DNA from: Novosphingobium sp. MW5
GTDB taxonomy: Bacteria; Pseudomonadota; Alphaproteobacteria; Sphingomonadales; Sphingomonadaceae
Length of the DNA stretch: 64,000 nucleotides
Assembly: GCA_025938935.1 (NCBI GenBank)
Contig: JAPCWB010000001.1
Span: forward strand, 3,224,001-3,288,000
Reading direction: 5' to 3'
Positions 55,948 through 64,000 of the stretch are shown here, in pieces. Position 1 is the stretch's first letter; every line of letters starts with the position of its first letter. A model generated the notes under the pieces. That model worked only from the letters and a program-made list of their open reading frames with translations, did no database searches and was not told the DNA's origin. The translations under genes and the position numbers were made by a program.

Positions 55948-57071
55948 GCTGGCTGCCCTCTTGCGCTTTCGATCAGACTCCGCAGCGCGAAGGGCATCCA
56001 CGCGAGGCCCATGAACAGGAACGGCACGGCGATCACCCCCCAGTAGAAATTGTTCTGTCGCCCGGCGATCATGAAAGCCAGCGCATAGCCCAGCGACAGC
56101 AGCGCGCCAAAGCGGCCGGCAGGGCTGTTCCACCCCGTCCAGCCGAACACGGCCAGCACCGCCAAGGGGCCCGCGATCACCTGCGGGAACAGGTTGAGCA
56201 GGCTCGAATGCTCGACCTTGTACAGCCAGCCGCCGATACCTTCGAGCGCCAGCCATGATGGCGAAACCGCGTCACCGGAACGGATCTGCGCCTCGGCAAG
56301 GCTGAGGTGCCAAGCAAGGCCAGCGGCGAAGAGGGCAACCAGCAGCGCCCAGGCCAATGCCTCACGCCGCGCGCCGCGCCACAGGGCTAGAGCCCCCATC
56401 AGCAGGACGAAGGGAAGCGCCAGTTCGCGCACCGCTATGGCGGCACCCGCGGCGATCCATGCGGCGATCCACTTGCCCTGATCGGGGCGGTGGAGCGCGA
56501 ACGACAGCACCATCAATTCGGCCGCCCAGACCTCATGCAGGGTCAGGAATTGGGCAGACATCGAGGTCGACAGGCCGACCAACAGCAGCGCCGTGCCGAC
56601 CAGCTTGATCTCTCCCCCGCCCGGCTCGGCAGCAAAGCGGCGGAAGGTGAAGGCGAGCGCGGCAAAGACCAGCAGCAGGTTGAGCGCAACCAAGCCCTTT
56701 GGCCCGACCAGCGCAGTGACGTGGGCCAGCGTCGGCAGACGCACCGTCAGCCCCGGCGCGACCGGATAGCCGCTAGAGCGCTGCAATTCCGTCGCCGCAA
56801 CGTAGTAGTCATCACCCTTCGCAACCCGCTCGGCAATGCGGCGATAGAGCAGAAGGTCATTGTCCTTCTCGCCCTCGCCCGCGGCGGGCACGGCCTCGGA
56901 TGAAGCCGTCTGCGGCACAAGATCAGGCGCATCGGCCAGCTCTCGCGGCATTCCCGGCGCCCATGCGGCAAGTGCCATCAGGAGCAGCAACACGGCCAGC
57001 GCCAGCCGCGCCGGTCCTTTTTGCCAATGGGCGTAGCGGTCAAAAACCGCCGCACTTGCACCAATCGTCAT
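55944..57071 (-). CDS. Polytopic membrane protein, tandem paralogue
   Basis: 375-residue protein similar along its whole length to the downstream gene: the same opening W-KGPARLALAVL, the loop RIAERVAKGDDYYVAATELQ with RLPTLAHV, and LHEVWAAELMVLSFALHRPD. ATG 57071 has a G-rich ribosome-binding site; the frame opens eight codons earlier. The pair arose by tandem duplication. Probable role in lipid-linked sugar transfer is only a guess. Confidence 0.7.
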   Translation of the reverse strand: MTIGASAAVFDRYAHWQKGPARLALAVLLLLMALAAWAPGMPRELADAPDLVPQTASSEAVPAAGEGEKDNDLLLYRRIAERVAKGDDYYVAATELQRSSGYPVAPGLTVRLPTLAHVTALVGPKGLVALNLLLVFAALAFTFRRFAAEPGGGEIKLVGTALLLVGLSTSMSAQFLTLHEVWAAELMVLSFALHRPDQGKWIAAWIAAGAAIAVRELALPFVLLMGALALWRGARREALAWALLVALFAAGLAWHLSLAEAQIRSGDAVSPSWLALEGIGGWLYKVEHSSLLNLFPQVIAGPLAVLAVFGWTGWNSPAGRFGALLSLGYALAFMIAGRQNNFYWGVIAVPFLFMGLAWMPFALRSLIESARGQPA

Positions 57072-57240
57072 GCGCCCCCCGTGAACCCCCGGCACTCACG
57101 CGATGCTGGCACACCGCTGCCCCGGCGCAAAGGCAAAGCAGCGCCGGACTTGGGGAAATTCCTAGGCCCGGCATGGTTTCGATTTGGTTTCCGCCGCCAG
57201 CCCGCTTTCGCTTCGCCCCCTGCCTGCTAAGCATGCAGCC

Positions 57241-58443
57241 ATGCACCGGATTCGCGCCTCGATGATGCCGCTGGAAGAGGCGATCGCCCGGATCGAGAGC
57301 GACGAGGCCGATCCGCAGGCCGATTACAGCCTGCCGGGCTGGACCTACCGCGACGCCGAATTCCACGCGGCCGAGATGGAGCGCGTGATCCGCCCGAGCT
57401 GGCAGATCGTCTGCCATGACAGCGACATTCCCTCCCCCGGCGATTTCCAGACCATCGACTATCTGGGCGAAAGCGTGATCGTCATTCGCGGCGATGACGG
57501 GCAGGTCCGCGCCTTCACCAACGTCTGCCGCCACCGCGCGATGCGGCTGGTCGAAGGCCCGGCGGGCTGCGCGAAGAAGCTGGTCTGTCCTTATCACGCG
57601 TGGACGTATGGCAGCGATGGCAGTCTGCAAGGCGTGCCGATGAAGGCCGACTATCCGGCGCTGCGGCTGGAGGAAAACGGCCTTGCCCCGGTGGCGCTGG
57701 AAACCTGGCAGGGGTTCCACTTCGTCTGCCTTGAACCATCGGGCTTTCCCACGCCCGCCGAAATGATGGCCCCGTTCGAAGCCGAAATCGCACCCTACCG
57801 CTTCGCCGAAATGCGACGCATGGCCCCCGTCCGCCTCCGCCCGCGCGGCGTAAACTGGAAGAATGTAGGCGATAACTATTCGGACAACCTGCATATCCCG
57901 GTCGCGCATGACGGCCTCTCCCGCGTGCTGGGGGACAGTTACCGCATCGAGGCGCACGGCTGGGTGGACCGGCTTTCGGGCGAACTGGCGACGGACGGCC
58001 GGCAGAACTTCTGGGAGAGGTTCTACGCCGCCAACCTGCCCCGCGTGGAGCACCTGCCGGAAGCGTCGCAGCGGCGCTGGCTCTACTTCAAGCTCTGGCC
58101 GAACATGGCCTTCGACATCTACGCCGACCAGATCGATTTCATGCAGTGGCTGCCCACCGGGCCGACCTCATGCCTGCTGCGCGAGGTAGCCTACGCCTTG
58201 CCCGATGACCGCCGCGAGATGAAGCTGGCCCGCTATGCCAACTGGCGGATCAACCGCGTGGTCAATGCCGAGGATACCTGGCTAATCAACCGTGTGCAGG
58301 CGGGGATGGAGAGCCGCAGTTACACCACCGGGCCGCTGGCACAGAGCGAGGTTTGCCTGCGGAGTTTCGCGCGCAAGATCAGGATGCTCATTCCCGAGGC
58401 AAGGGAGGCCGAGCAGCCACAGAAGGGGTGGAGTAAATCATGA
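57241..58443 (+). CDS. Rieske non-haem iron oxygenase
   Basis: 400-residue oxygenase. Rieske ligands Cys96/His98 (VCRHRAM) and Cys116/His119 (VCPYHAW); mononuclear iron ligands His218 and His223 in DNLHIPVAHDG. It is shorter than the Rieske protein at 46.4 kb and is not its close paralogue. ATG 57241 begins MHRIRASMMPLEE; the ribosome-binding site is weak. The next gene, 111 bp on, is an FAD oxidoreductase, and the pair may act on one substrate. No reductase is adjacent. Confidence 0.85.
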   Translation: MHRIRASMMPLEEAIARIESDEADPQADYSLPGWTYRDAEFHAAEMERVIRPSWQIVCHDSDIPSPGDFQTIDYLGESVIVIRGDDGQVRAFTNVCRHRAMRLVEGPAGCAKKLVCPYHAWTYGSDGSLQGVPMKADYPALRLEENGLAPVALETWQGFHFVCLEPSGFPTPAEMMAPFEAEIAPYRFAEMRRMAPVRLRPRGVNWKNVGDNYSDNLHIPVAHDGLSRVLGDSYRIEAHGWVDRLSGELATDGRQNFWERFYAANLPRVEHLPEASQRRWLYFKLWPNMAFDIYADQIDFMQWLPTGPTSCLLREVAYALPDDRREMKLARYANWRINRVVNAEDTWLINRVQAGMESRSYTTGPLAQSEVCLRSFARKIRMLIPEAREAEQPQKGWSKS

Positions 58444-58448
58444 TCTTC

Positions 58449-58542
58449 CGTCATCCCCGCGAAAGCGGGGACCCAGCAGCAACCGTCGGACTGGGTCCCC
58501 GCTTTCGCTGGGATGACGGGTAAGGAACGCGGGGATGACGGG
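58449..58542. repeat. REP-like inverted repeats between the Rieske and FAD genes
   Basis: Inverted arms 58449-58476 and 58491-58518 (CGTCATCCCCGCGAAAGCGG and its complement, with ACCCAG/CTGGGT inside), then a third half-unit CGCGGGGATGACGGG at 58528-58542. Same family as the element at 47.7 kb. It occupies the 111-bp gap upstream of the FAD gene. Confidence 0.75.
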
Positions 58543-58554
58543 TAGGGAATTAGC

Positions 58555-60146
58555 ATGACCAAGCACTACGACGCCCTCATCATCGGCGGCGGGCACAATG
58601 GCCTGACCTGCGCCTTCTACCTTGCCCGTGCGGGGATGCGGGTGCGGGTGCTGGAACGCCGCCACGTGGTCGGCGGCGCGGCGGTGACCGAGGAGTTCCA
58701 TCCCGGCTTTCGCAACTCGACCGCCAGCTACACGGTCAGCCTGCTGCGGCCCAAGGTGATCGCCGACATGAAGCTGCACGATCACGGTTACCGCGTGGTC
58801 GAACGGACGATTTCCAACTTCTTCCCGCTGGAAAATGACTACCTGAAGCTGGGCGGCGGACGCACCGAGGCGGAGTTCGCGCGCTTTTCCGCCAAGGATG
58901 CCGCCGCCTATCCGGCCTATGACGCGGCGCTGGAAAAGGTGGCGGGCGTGCTACGCGACCTTTCGCTTCAGGCTCCGCCCAATGTCGGCGGCGGACTGGC
59001 GGCGATTGTTGCGGCGGCGAAGCAGGGCTGGCCGATGGCGAAGATGGACTTGGCCACCCAGCGCGACCTCCTCGCCATCTTCACCAAGTCGGCGCGCGAT
59101 TTCCTTGACGGCTGGTTCGAACATGACGTGGTCAAGACCGCATTCGCCTTTGACGCGGTGGTGGGCAATTATGCCGGGGTATCGACGCCCGGATCGGCCT
59201 ATGTCCTGCTTCACCACGTGTTCGGTGAAGTGAACGGCAAGCTCGGCACATGGGGCCATTCGGTGGGCGGCATGGGCGCCATCACCCAGGCCATGGCACG
59301 CGCCTGCGAGGCGCAGGGCGTGGAGATCAGCCTTGAAACGCCAGTCGACAAGCTGCTGGTCAGCGGGGGCAAGACACGCGGCGTGCGGCTGGAAAGCGGC
59401 GAGGAAATCGTTGCGCCGATCGTCGCGGCCAATGTCGGGCCGGCGCTTCTTTATCGACAAATGGTGGACGAGGCCGATCTCGACGCCGATTTCCGCAGCC
59501 GGATGAAGACTTACAAGACCGGCTCCGGCACCTTCCGCATGAATGTCGCGCTGTCCGAGCTGCCCGATTTCACCGTGCTCCCCGGTAAGGAACAGGCCGA
59601 GCACCACACCGCCGGAATCGTCATCGCGCCGGGCATGGATTACATGGACCGCGCCTTCATTGACGCGCAGCAGCATGGCTGGTCGAAGAAGCCGATTGTC
59701 GAGATCATGATCCCCTCGACCGTGGACAGCAGCCTTGCCCCCCAGGGTGCCATGTCGCCAGCCTGTTCTGCCAGCAGTTCGACCCCTCGCTCGACTGGGA
59801 CGCGCACCGCGAGGAAGTGGCGGACCTGATTATCGACACCGTCACCGACCATGCGCCCAACTTCAAGGGCAGCGTCATCGCGCGGCAGATCCACTCGCCG
59901 CTCGATCTGGAGCGCAAGTTCGGCCTGATTGGCGGCGACATCTTCCACGGCACGATGGGAACCGACCAGCTTTGGGCCGCGCGCCCGGTGCTGGGGCATG
60001 GCGACTATCGCGGGCCCATCAAAGGCCTCTACATGTGCGGATCGGGCACGCACCCCGGTGGCGGTGTGACCGGCGCGCCGGGACACAATGCGGCGCAGGC
60101 GATTTTGGCCGACCGGCCACTTATCCGGAAACTGCTGCGGTCCTAG
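58555..60146 (+). pseudogene. Phytoene-dehydrogenase-like FAD oxidoreductase, one-base frameshift
   Basis: FAD-dependent amine-oxidase/carotenoid-desaturase-like protein. The dinucleotide-binding start is HYDALIIGGGHNGLTCAFYL. The frame breaks after SSLAPQGA and resumes with VADLIIDTVTDHAPNFKG to the end; the terminal FAD motif GLYMCGSGTHPGGGVTGAPG is intact. Adding one C at about 59750 restores HVASLFCQQF and 530 residues. Probably a sequencing error. Related proteins oxidise lipids, carotenoids and retinol-like compounds; the role next to a Rieske oxygenase is open. Its end overlaps the convergent APC gene. Confidence 0.85.
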
Positions 60147-61401
60147 GGCGCAGCCAGTAGAGCGGCACGGCGGTCAGCATCAGGCCAATGCTGAGCAGCA
60201 GGGGCTCCATGCCTGAACCCCACAGCACCCAGCCCGCCGCCAGCAGGCCGATGAGCGCCGGTCCGCGAACCACGCCAAGCCTGAGCGCGGCCAGCGTCGC
60301 CCCGACATAGAGCCAGACCGTGGCCGCTGTGGTCAGCTGCAGCATGAAAGTCAGCACCCCGGTCAATCCCGGCAATGCCCCGCACAGGATCAGAACGCTG
60401 CCCAGTACGGTCGACACGAGGATCGCCAGTGTCGGCACGTCGCGCGCGCTGGTGCGGGCGATGAAGGTGGGCAACAGGCCGGCGCGCGCCATGCCCAGCG
60501 GCACTTCTCCCTGCATCAGGACCCATCCGTTGAGGCAGCCGATCGCCGAGATCGCGGCAAAGGCGGCAACCGCCAGACCCGCTCCGCGGCCCCAGAAATT
60601 CTGCACGAACAGGGCCACCGGCGCATCGGAGGCCGCAACCTCGCCCGGCGGCATGGCCAGCACGATCCCGTTGCAGATGACGATGTAAAGCACCCCCGTC
60701 AGCGCCGTGCCGAACAGCGTTGCCCGCAAGACATTGCGCGCGGGATTGCGCACGCGTTCGGCTGCGAGCGAGGCGCATTCGAAGCCGACGAGCGGGAAAA
60801 AGGCCAAGGTGAGCGCGGTTGTGAATTGCCCGCCATCGAACGGGACTTGCGCATGGCGCGTGAAGCTTGCCGGGTCAGAAAAGGCAAGGCCTGCGACAAT
60901 CAGCACCACGGCAGCGAGCGGCAACAGCTTGAGCACCGTGGTCAGCACCTGAAACCTCCCAGCCCCCCGCGCTCCGCCAAGATTGAGCAGGGTCAGCGCC
61001 GAGATCAGCGCTGTTGCTGCGAGCGCCGTTGCCAGCGGGGTGGCCGTCAGTACGGGCACGAATTCGGCAAGGTAGCGAACGGCGGTAAGCGCGATGATCG
61101 CGTTGGCCGATATGATGCCGACCCAATAGGACCAGCCGACCAGCACTCCCGGAATCGGCCCCAGCGCATCGCCGACGATCTCGATAATGCCGGTAGAACC
61201 CGGCCGCGCGGCGGTCAGCTTTGACAGCACGTAGGCGATCAGCGTGGCAGCGGGAACGGCGACGAACCAGGCCAGCATTCCCGTCCAGCCAAAGGGCGCA
61301 AGCTGTGCCGGCTGGACGAATATCCCCGCGCCGATCATCCCGCCCACCACCAGCGCGGTCGCGGTCCAGAAGCCGAACGGTCTCTTATCGGTATCTTCCA
61401 T
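60121..61401 (-). CDS. APC-superfamily amino acid permease
   Basis: 426-residue transporter with about twelve spans. The family signature FWTATALVVGGMIGAGIF opens TM1, followed by LVGFECASLAAERVRNPARN in TM6 region. It probably exchanges or imports amino acids or polyamines across the inner membrane; the substrate is not predictable. ATG 61401 has GGAGA seven bases upstream; the frame is open further upstream without support. Confidence 0.85.
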   Translation of the reverse strand: MEDTDKRPFGFWTATALVVGGMIGAGIFVQPAQLAPFGWTGMLAWFVAVPAATLIAYVLSKLTAARPGSTGIIEIVGDALGPIPGVLVGWSYWVGIISANAIIALTAVRYLAEFVPVLTATPLATALAATALISALTLLNLGGARGAGRFQVLTTVLKLLPLAAVVLIVAGLAFSDPASFTRHAQVPFDGGQFTTALTLAFFPLVGFECASLAAERVRNPARNVLRATLFGTALTGVLYIVICNGIVLAMPPGEVAASDAPVALFVQNFWGRGAGLAVAAFAAISAIGCLNGWVLMQGEVPLGMARAGLLPTFIARTSARDVPTLAILVSTVLGSVLILCGALPGLTGVLTFMLQLTTAATVWLYVGATLAALRLGVVRGPALIGLLAAGWVLWGSGMEPLLLSIGLMLTAVPLYWLRPRTAAVSG

Positions 61402-61457
61402 CGAAGTCTCCCCGCGTCCCGGACGGGAGAGCAACACGTTTGCCCCGGACTGTCGAG

Positions 61458-61931
61458 CTATTCCGCCTCTGGCAGCTTGCAGATGTCCACCCATTCGCCG
61501 CCGACCAGCTCCGCCAGCCGCTGCGGCGCGACCTCGACCGAGCTTGTGCGCGATCCGGCGGCGGGGAATACGGTTTCGTAAGCCAGCAGCGAGCGGTCGC
61601 AGACGATCTTCACCGGATTGGCGAGGCCGAAGGGGCAAACTCCGCCTACCGCATGTCCGGTGAGCTCCAGCGTTGCCTCGGCATCGAGCATCCTTGGCCG
61701 ACCACCGAGTGCAGCCTTGCACTTGGCATTGTCCAGCCGCGCATCGCCGCGCGCGACGAGGAGCATCGGCGTTTCGCCCACGCGGAAGGCCAGTGTCTTG
61801 GCAATGCGCCCCGGTTCGACGCCGAGCGCTTCCGCCGCCTCGGCAACGGTCGCCGTGCTGACGCCCTGGTCGATCAGGTCAATGTCGGGCGCGTGCTCTG
61901 ACAGCCATGCCCGGACGCTTGCCTCGCTCAT
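61458..61931 (-). CDS. YbaK/EbsC-type aminoacyl-tRNA deacylase
   Basis: 157-residue protein of the YbaK/ProXp family, which hydrolyses mischarged tRNAs (Cys- or Ala-tRNA-Pro). The conserved lysine is in RLDNAKCKAALG and the characteristic GGVCPFGLANPVKIVCD loop is present. ATG 61931 overlaps the stop of the 92-residue gene by four bases. Confidence 0.85.
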   Translation of the reverse strand: MSEASVRAWLSEHAPDIDLIDQGVSTATVAEAAEALGVEPGRIAKTLAFRVGETPMLLVARGDARLDNAKCKAALGGRPRMLDAEATLELTGHAVGGVCPFGLANPVKIVCDRSLLAYETVFPAAGSRTSSVEVAPQRLAELVGGEWVDICKLPEAE

Positions 61932-62206
61932 TCTTCCGGATCGCCGAAACGTTCGAGGCGGAAGGCAGCCTTGAGGTATTCCTCTGCCGCAACCTTCAAT
62001 TGCGGGTGCTTGGCAAAGGCATCGGCCGGCAGCGGCGCATGGCCCAGAGTTTCGAGCAGGGTCCACAGGGCGAACTTGCGCCCCGGATCGCGCTCGACCT
62101 CGAAACCGACGCGCAGCCGCTCGATGCCCAGCGCGAAGTCCTCCTGCGTCAGGGTGGAAGGATCTTCAGTCTCGAAAAAGTGCAGGAACAGGGCGTCGAG
62201 GTCCAT
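61928..62206 (-). CDS. Small protein of unknown function between ubiB and the deacylase
   Basis: 92-residue acidic helical protein (MDLDALFLHFFETEDPSTLT). No motif that I recognise. Its ATG shares one base with the ubiB stop and its stop overlaps the deacylase start, so it is clearly translated with them. Its position suggests a role linked to ubiquinone synthesis or translation quality control, but nothing in the sequence shows which. Confidence 0.75.
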   Translation of the reverse strand: MDLDALFLHFFETEDPSTLTQEDFALGIERLRVGFEVERDPGRKFALWTLLETLGHAPLPADAFAKHPQLKVAAEEYLKAAFRLERFGDPEE

Positions 62207-63753
62207 CAGAGCCAGCCCAGCGCCGTCGCCGCCCAAACCGCCGCTCCGCCGATAGCCAGCGCCAACGCGTAACCCGGCCAGCGCCGCTCGGCCTTGCGCT
62301 CCCAGATCAGTTGCACTTCGGGCAGCGGCCGCTGTTCGGGCGCGCCGCCCTTGGGCGGGAAACGGTCCTCGATGCGGCGGATTAGTTCGGGCAGGCGCAG
62401 CAGCGTCTCTGCATCGGTGCGCAGCCGGTCGGCCAATGCCGCCTCGGGGCCGAGCTCGTCGCGGATCCAGCTCTTCACGAAGGGGCCGGAAACGTCCCAC
62501 ATGTTGATTTCGGGATGGAGCGAGGTTGCCAGTCCCTCGACCATGACCATCGTCTTCTGCAGCAGCAGCAGGTGCGGCTGGACCTGCATGTCGAAATCGC
62601 GCGTGATGGCGAACAGGCCATCGAGCATCTGGCCAACCGAAAGCTCGCTCACCGGCTTGCCGCGCATCGGCTCGCCCACGGCACGGAGCGCGGTGGCGAA
62701 TTCGTCGACCGAATGGTGCGAGGGCACATACTGCGCCTCGAAATGGATCTCTGCCACGCGTCGGTAATTGCCGGTGGTCAGGCCATAGAGGATTTCCGCC
62801 AGCCACAGCCGGGCGCGCCGGTCGATCCGCCCCATGATGCCGAAATCGATCGCGGCGATGGTGCCATCGGGCTCCACGAACAGGTTGCCCTGGTGCATGT
62901 CCGCATGGAAAAATCCGGCGCTGATCGCCTGGGTCAGGAAGGACAGCACCAGCCGCCTTGCCAGTTCGGGCAAGTCGATCCCGGCGTCGCGCAGAGCGTC
63001 GATGTTGGACAGCTTGGTACCGTCGATCCACTCCACGGTCATTACCGTCCCGCAGGTCCGGTCCCAGTCGATGGCGGGGACGCGGTAGCCGTCATAGCCC
63101 TTCATCGCTTCGGCCAGTTCGGAGGCGGAGGCTGCCTCGCGCCGCAGGTCAAGCTCGCGCGTGGTCCAGCGCTTGAAATTGTCGATCACCGCGCGCGGGC
63201 GCAGGCGCTCCGCCTCGCCGCCCATCGCCTCGAGGTGCGCCGCGGCCCATTCGTAGGTTTCGATGTCGCGGGCGAACTTTTCTCGGATGCCGGGCCGCAG
63301 CACCTTTACCGCGACATGGCGGCCCTCGGTGGTGATCCCGCGGTGCACCTGCGCGACCGAGGCGGAGCCAACCGGATCGGTATCGAGCGAAAGGAACATG
63401 TCCGACACCGGCTTGCCGAAGCCCGCCTCGATCGCCTGCTCGATGGCGGCGAAGGGCAGCGGTGGCAGGCTGTCCTGCAAGGTCAGAAGGTTGCGTGCTG
63501 CCTCTTCGCCAACGAGGTCGGGCCGGGTGGCGAGGCTCTGCCCGAGCTTGATCGCCGCCGGGCCGATGGCCTGAAAGGCGCCAGCATAGTCGGGCACCTT
63601 CGGCTGGAACGTGCCGAGCCGCGCCAGCCGCACCAGCCGCTTCACCTGTGCGGGGGCATTACGGTCCTGCTCGATCCCGCGGAGCGCGCCATGCTTTGCC
63701 AGCACGCGGCCCCAGCGCAGAAGGCGCAGGATGTGAGTGGCGGCTGAAGTCAC
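62206..63753 (-). CDS. ubiB: Ubiquinone biosynthesis protein UbiB (ABC1/ADCK kinase-like)
   Basis: 515-residue atypical kinase-like protein supporting ubiquinone synthesis. The family KxGQ motif is IKLGQSLATRPDL, the nucleotide-binding Ala-rich loop GSASVAQVHRG, and the catalytic HADMHQGNLFV and IDFGIMGRID are all visible. Two C-terminal hydrophobic spans (WPGYALALAIGGAAVWAATALGWL) anchor it in the inner membrane. GTG 63753, two bases after the ubiE stop, is preferred; GTG 63768 overlaps ubiE. Confidence 0.93.
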   Translation of the reverse strand: MTSAATHILRLLRWGRVLAKHGALRGIEQDRNAPAQVKRLVRLARLGTFQPKVPDYAGAFQAIGPAAIKLGQSLATRPDLVGEEAARNLLTLQDSLPPLPFAAIEQAIEAGFGKPVSDMFLSLDTDPVGSASVAQVHRGITTEGRHVAVKVLRPGIREKFARDIETYEWAAAHLEAMGGEAERLRPRAVIDNFKRWTTRELDLRREAASASELAEAMKGYDGYRVPAIDWDRTCGTVMTVEWIDGTKLSNIDALRDAGIDLPELARRLVLSFLTQAISAGFFHADMHQGNLFVEPDGTIAAIDFGIMGRIDRRARLWLAEILYGLTTGNYRRVAEIHFEAQYVPSHHSVDEFATALRAVGEPMRGKPVSELSVGQMLDGLFAITRDFDMQVQPHLLLLQKTMVMVEGLATSLHPEINMWDVSGPFVKSWIRDELGPEAALADRLRTDAETLLRLPELIRRIEDRFPPKGGAPEQRPLPEVQLIWERKAERRWPGYALALAIGGAAVWAATALGWL

Positions 63754-63755
63754 GC

Positions 63756-64000
63756 CTAGATCTTCCACCCCGAATGGATCGCGACCAGCCCGCCGAGAAT
63801 CGGTTCCACCTTGGTCCGCGCGAAACCGGCGTTGCGGATCATGCCTTCGAATTCGCGCATCGGCGGGAAGCGGCGGATCGATTCGATCAGGTAGCGATAG
63901 CTTTCCGCGTCCCCGGCGATCTTCTCGCCAATCCAGGGCACAAGCTTGTGCGAATAGGCGTCATAGACTTCCTTGAAGCCCGGCCATTCCGTGGTCGAGA
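63756..64000 (-). CDS. ubiE: Ubiquinone/menaquinone C-methyltransferase UbiE, C-terminal part
   Basis: The last 81 codons of UbiE, running off the right edge. The visible end YSHKLVPWIGEKIAGDAESY, SIRRFPPMREFEGMI and the terminal GGLVAIHSGWKI are diagnostic of UbiE/COQ5, which methylates demethoxyubiquinol or demethylmenaquinol with SAM. The SAM-binding region is outside the window. ubiB follows directly. Confidence 0.92.
   Translation of the reverse strand, partial: STTEWPGFKEVYDAYSHKLVPWIGEKIAGDAESYRYLIESIRRFPPMREFEGMIRNAGFARTKVEPILGGLVAIHSGWKI

Noticed and set aside
1..64000. tRNA, rRNA, CRISPR, transposase or replication-origin features
   Set aside because: None was recognised. The long ribosomal block contains protein genes only, and palindromes found are REP-like.

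Overview
The window is high-GC DNA from an alphaproteobacterium, most likely a sphingomonad (Sphingomonadaceae or Erythrobacteraceae, Novosphingobium-like). The inference rests on the str-S10-spc-alpha ribosomal layout, alphaproteobacterial forms of S14, L17 and UbiB, FdsGBAD formate dehydrogenase, many Rieske/LLM/SDR catabolic genes and dispersed GTCAT-ended palindromes. No identity search was run. No rRNA, tRNA, CRISPR array, transposase or integrase was seen.

Layout. 1-5.1 kb: 5' end of argS, a lipoprotein gene, the coupled ispH-thrB-rnhA unit, a secreted Gly/Arg/Tyr-rich protein and a sterol-desaturase-family membrane enzyme. 5.1-7.4 kb: exported prolyl oligopeptidase. 7.4-32.2 kb, minus strand: rpsL-rpsG-fusA-tuf, then the S10, spc and alpha clusters through rplQ. 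This block is interrupted three times: an HNH-like gene between tuf and rpsJ; a plus-strand four-gene glycan cluster (gtrA, GT2, methyltransferase, GT-C-like) between rpmD and rplO; and a secreted SRPBCC gene between adk and rpsM. A terminator follows rpmD. Matching promoter-like sequences (TTGACA or GTGACA, 17 bp, TAAGSG) precede rplO and rpsM, so the split operon appears to have been re-equipped for separate transcription.

32.4-51.2 kb is metabolic: a DUF3857/transglutaminase/TPR protein; a probable C1-oxidation unit (purU-fdsG-fdsB-fdsA-fdsD) behind a molybdenum hydroxylase (coxM-coxS-coxL-like) and a MoaD/ThiS-like protein; a plus-strand EthD-like gene plus Rieske oxygenase; and a minus-strand operon SDR - NTF2-like - LLM monooxygenase - alcohol dehydrogenase. 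Together these look like an uncharacterised catabolic cluster feeding one-carbon units to formate and CO2.

51.3-64 kb: transglutaminase-like protein, dut, coaBC (with an unusual 150-residue linker), two tandem paralogous membrane proteins, a Rieske oxygenase with an FAD oxidoreductase, an APC transporter, a YbaK-type deacylase, a small unknown protein, ubiB and the 3' end of ubiE. The usual alphaproteobacterial ubiE-ubiB-coaBC-dut neighbourhood is thus split by about 7.4 kb.

Quality warning: at least six single-base frameshifts can be placed, in rplF, the coxM-like gene (two), the NTF2-like gene, the FAD oxidoreductase and the transglutaminase signal peptide. Each repairs to a normal-length protein and four lie in or beside short homopolymers. 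Because rplF is normally essential, uncorrected sequencing error is the likeliest cause for most of them.
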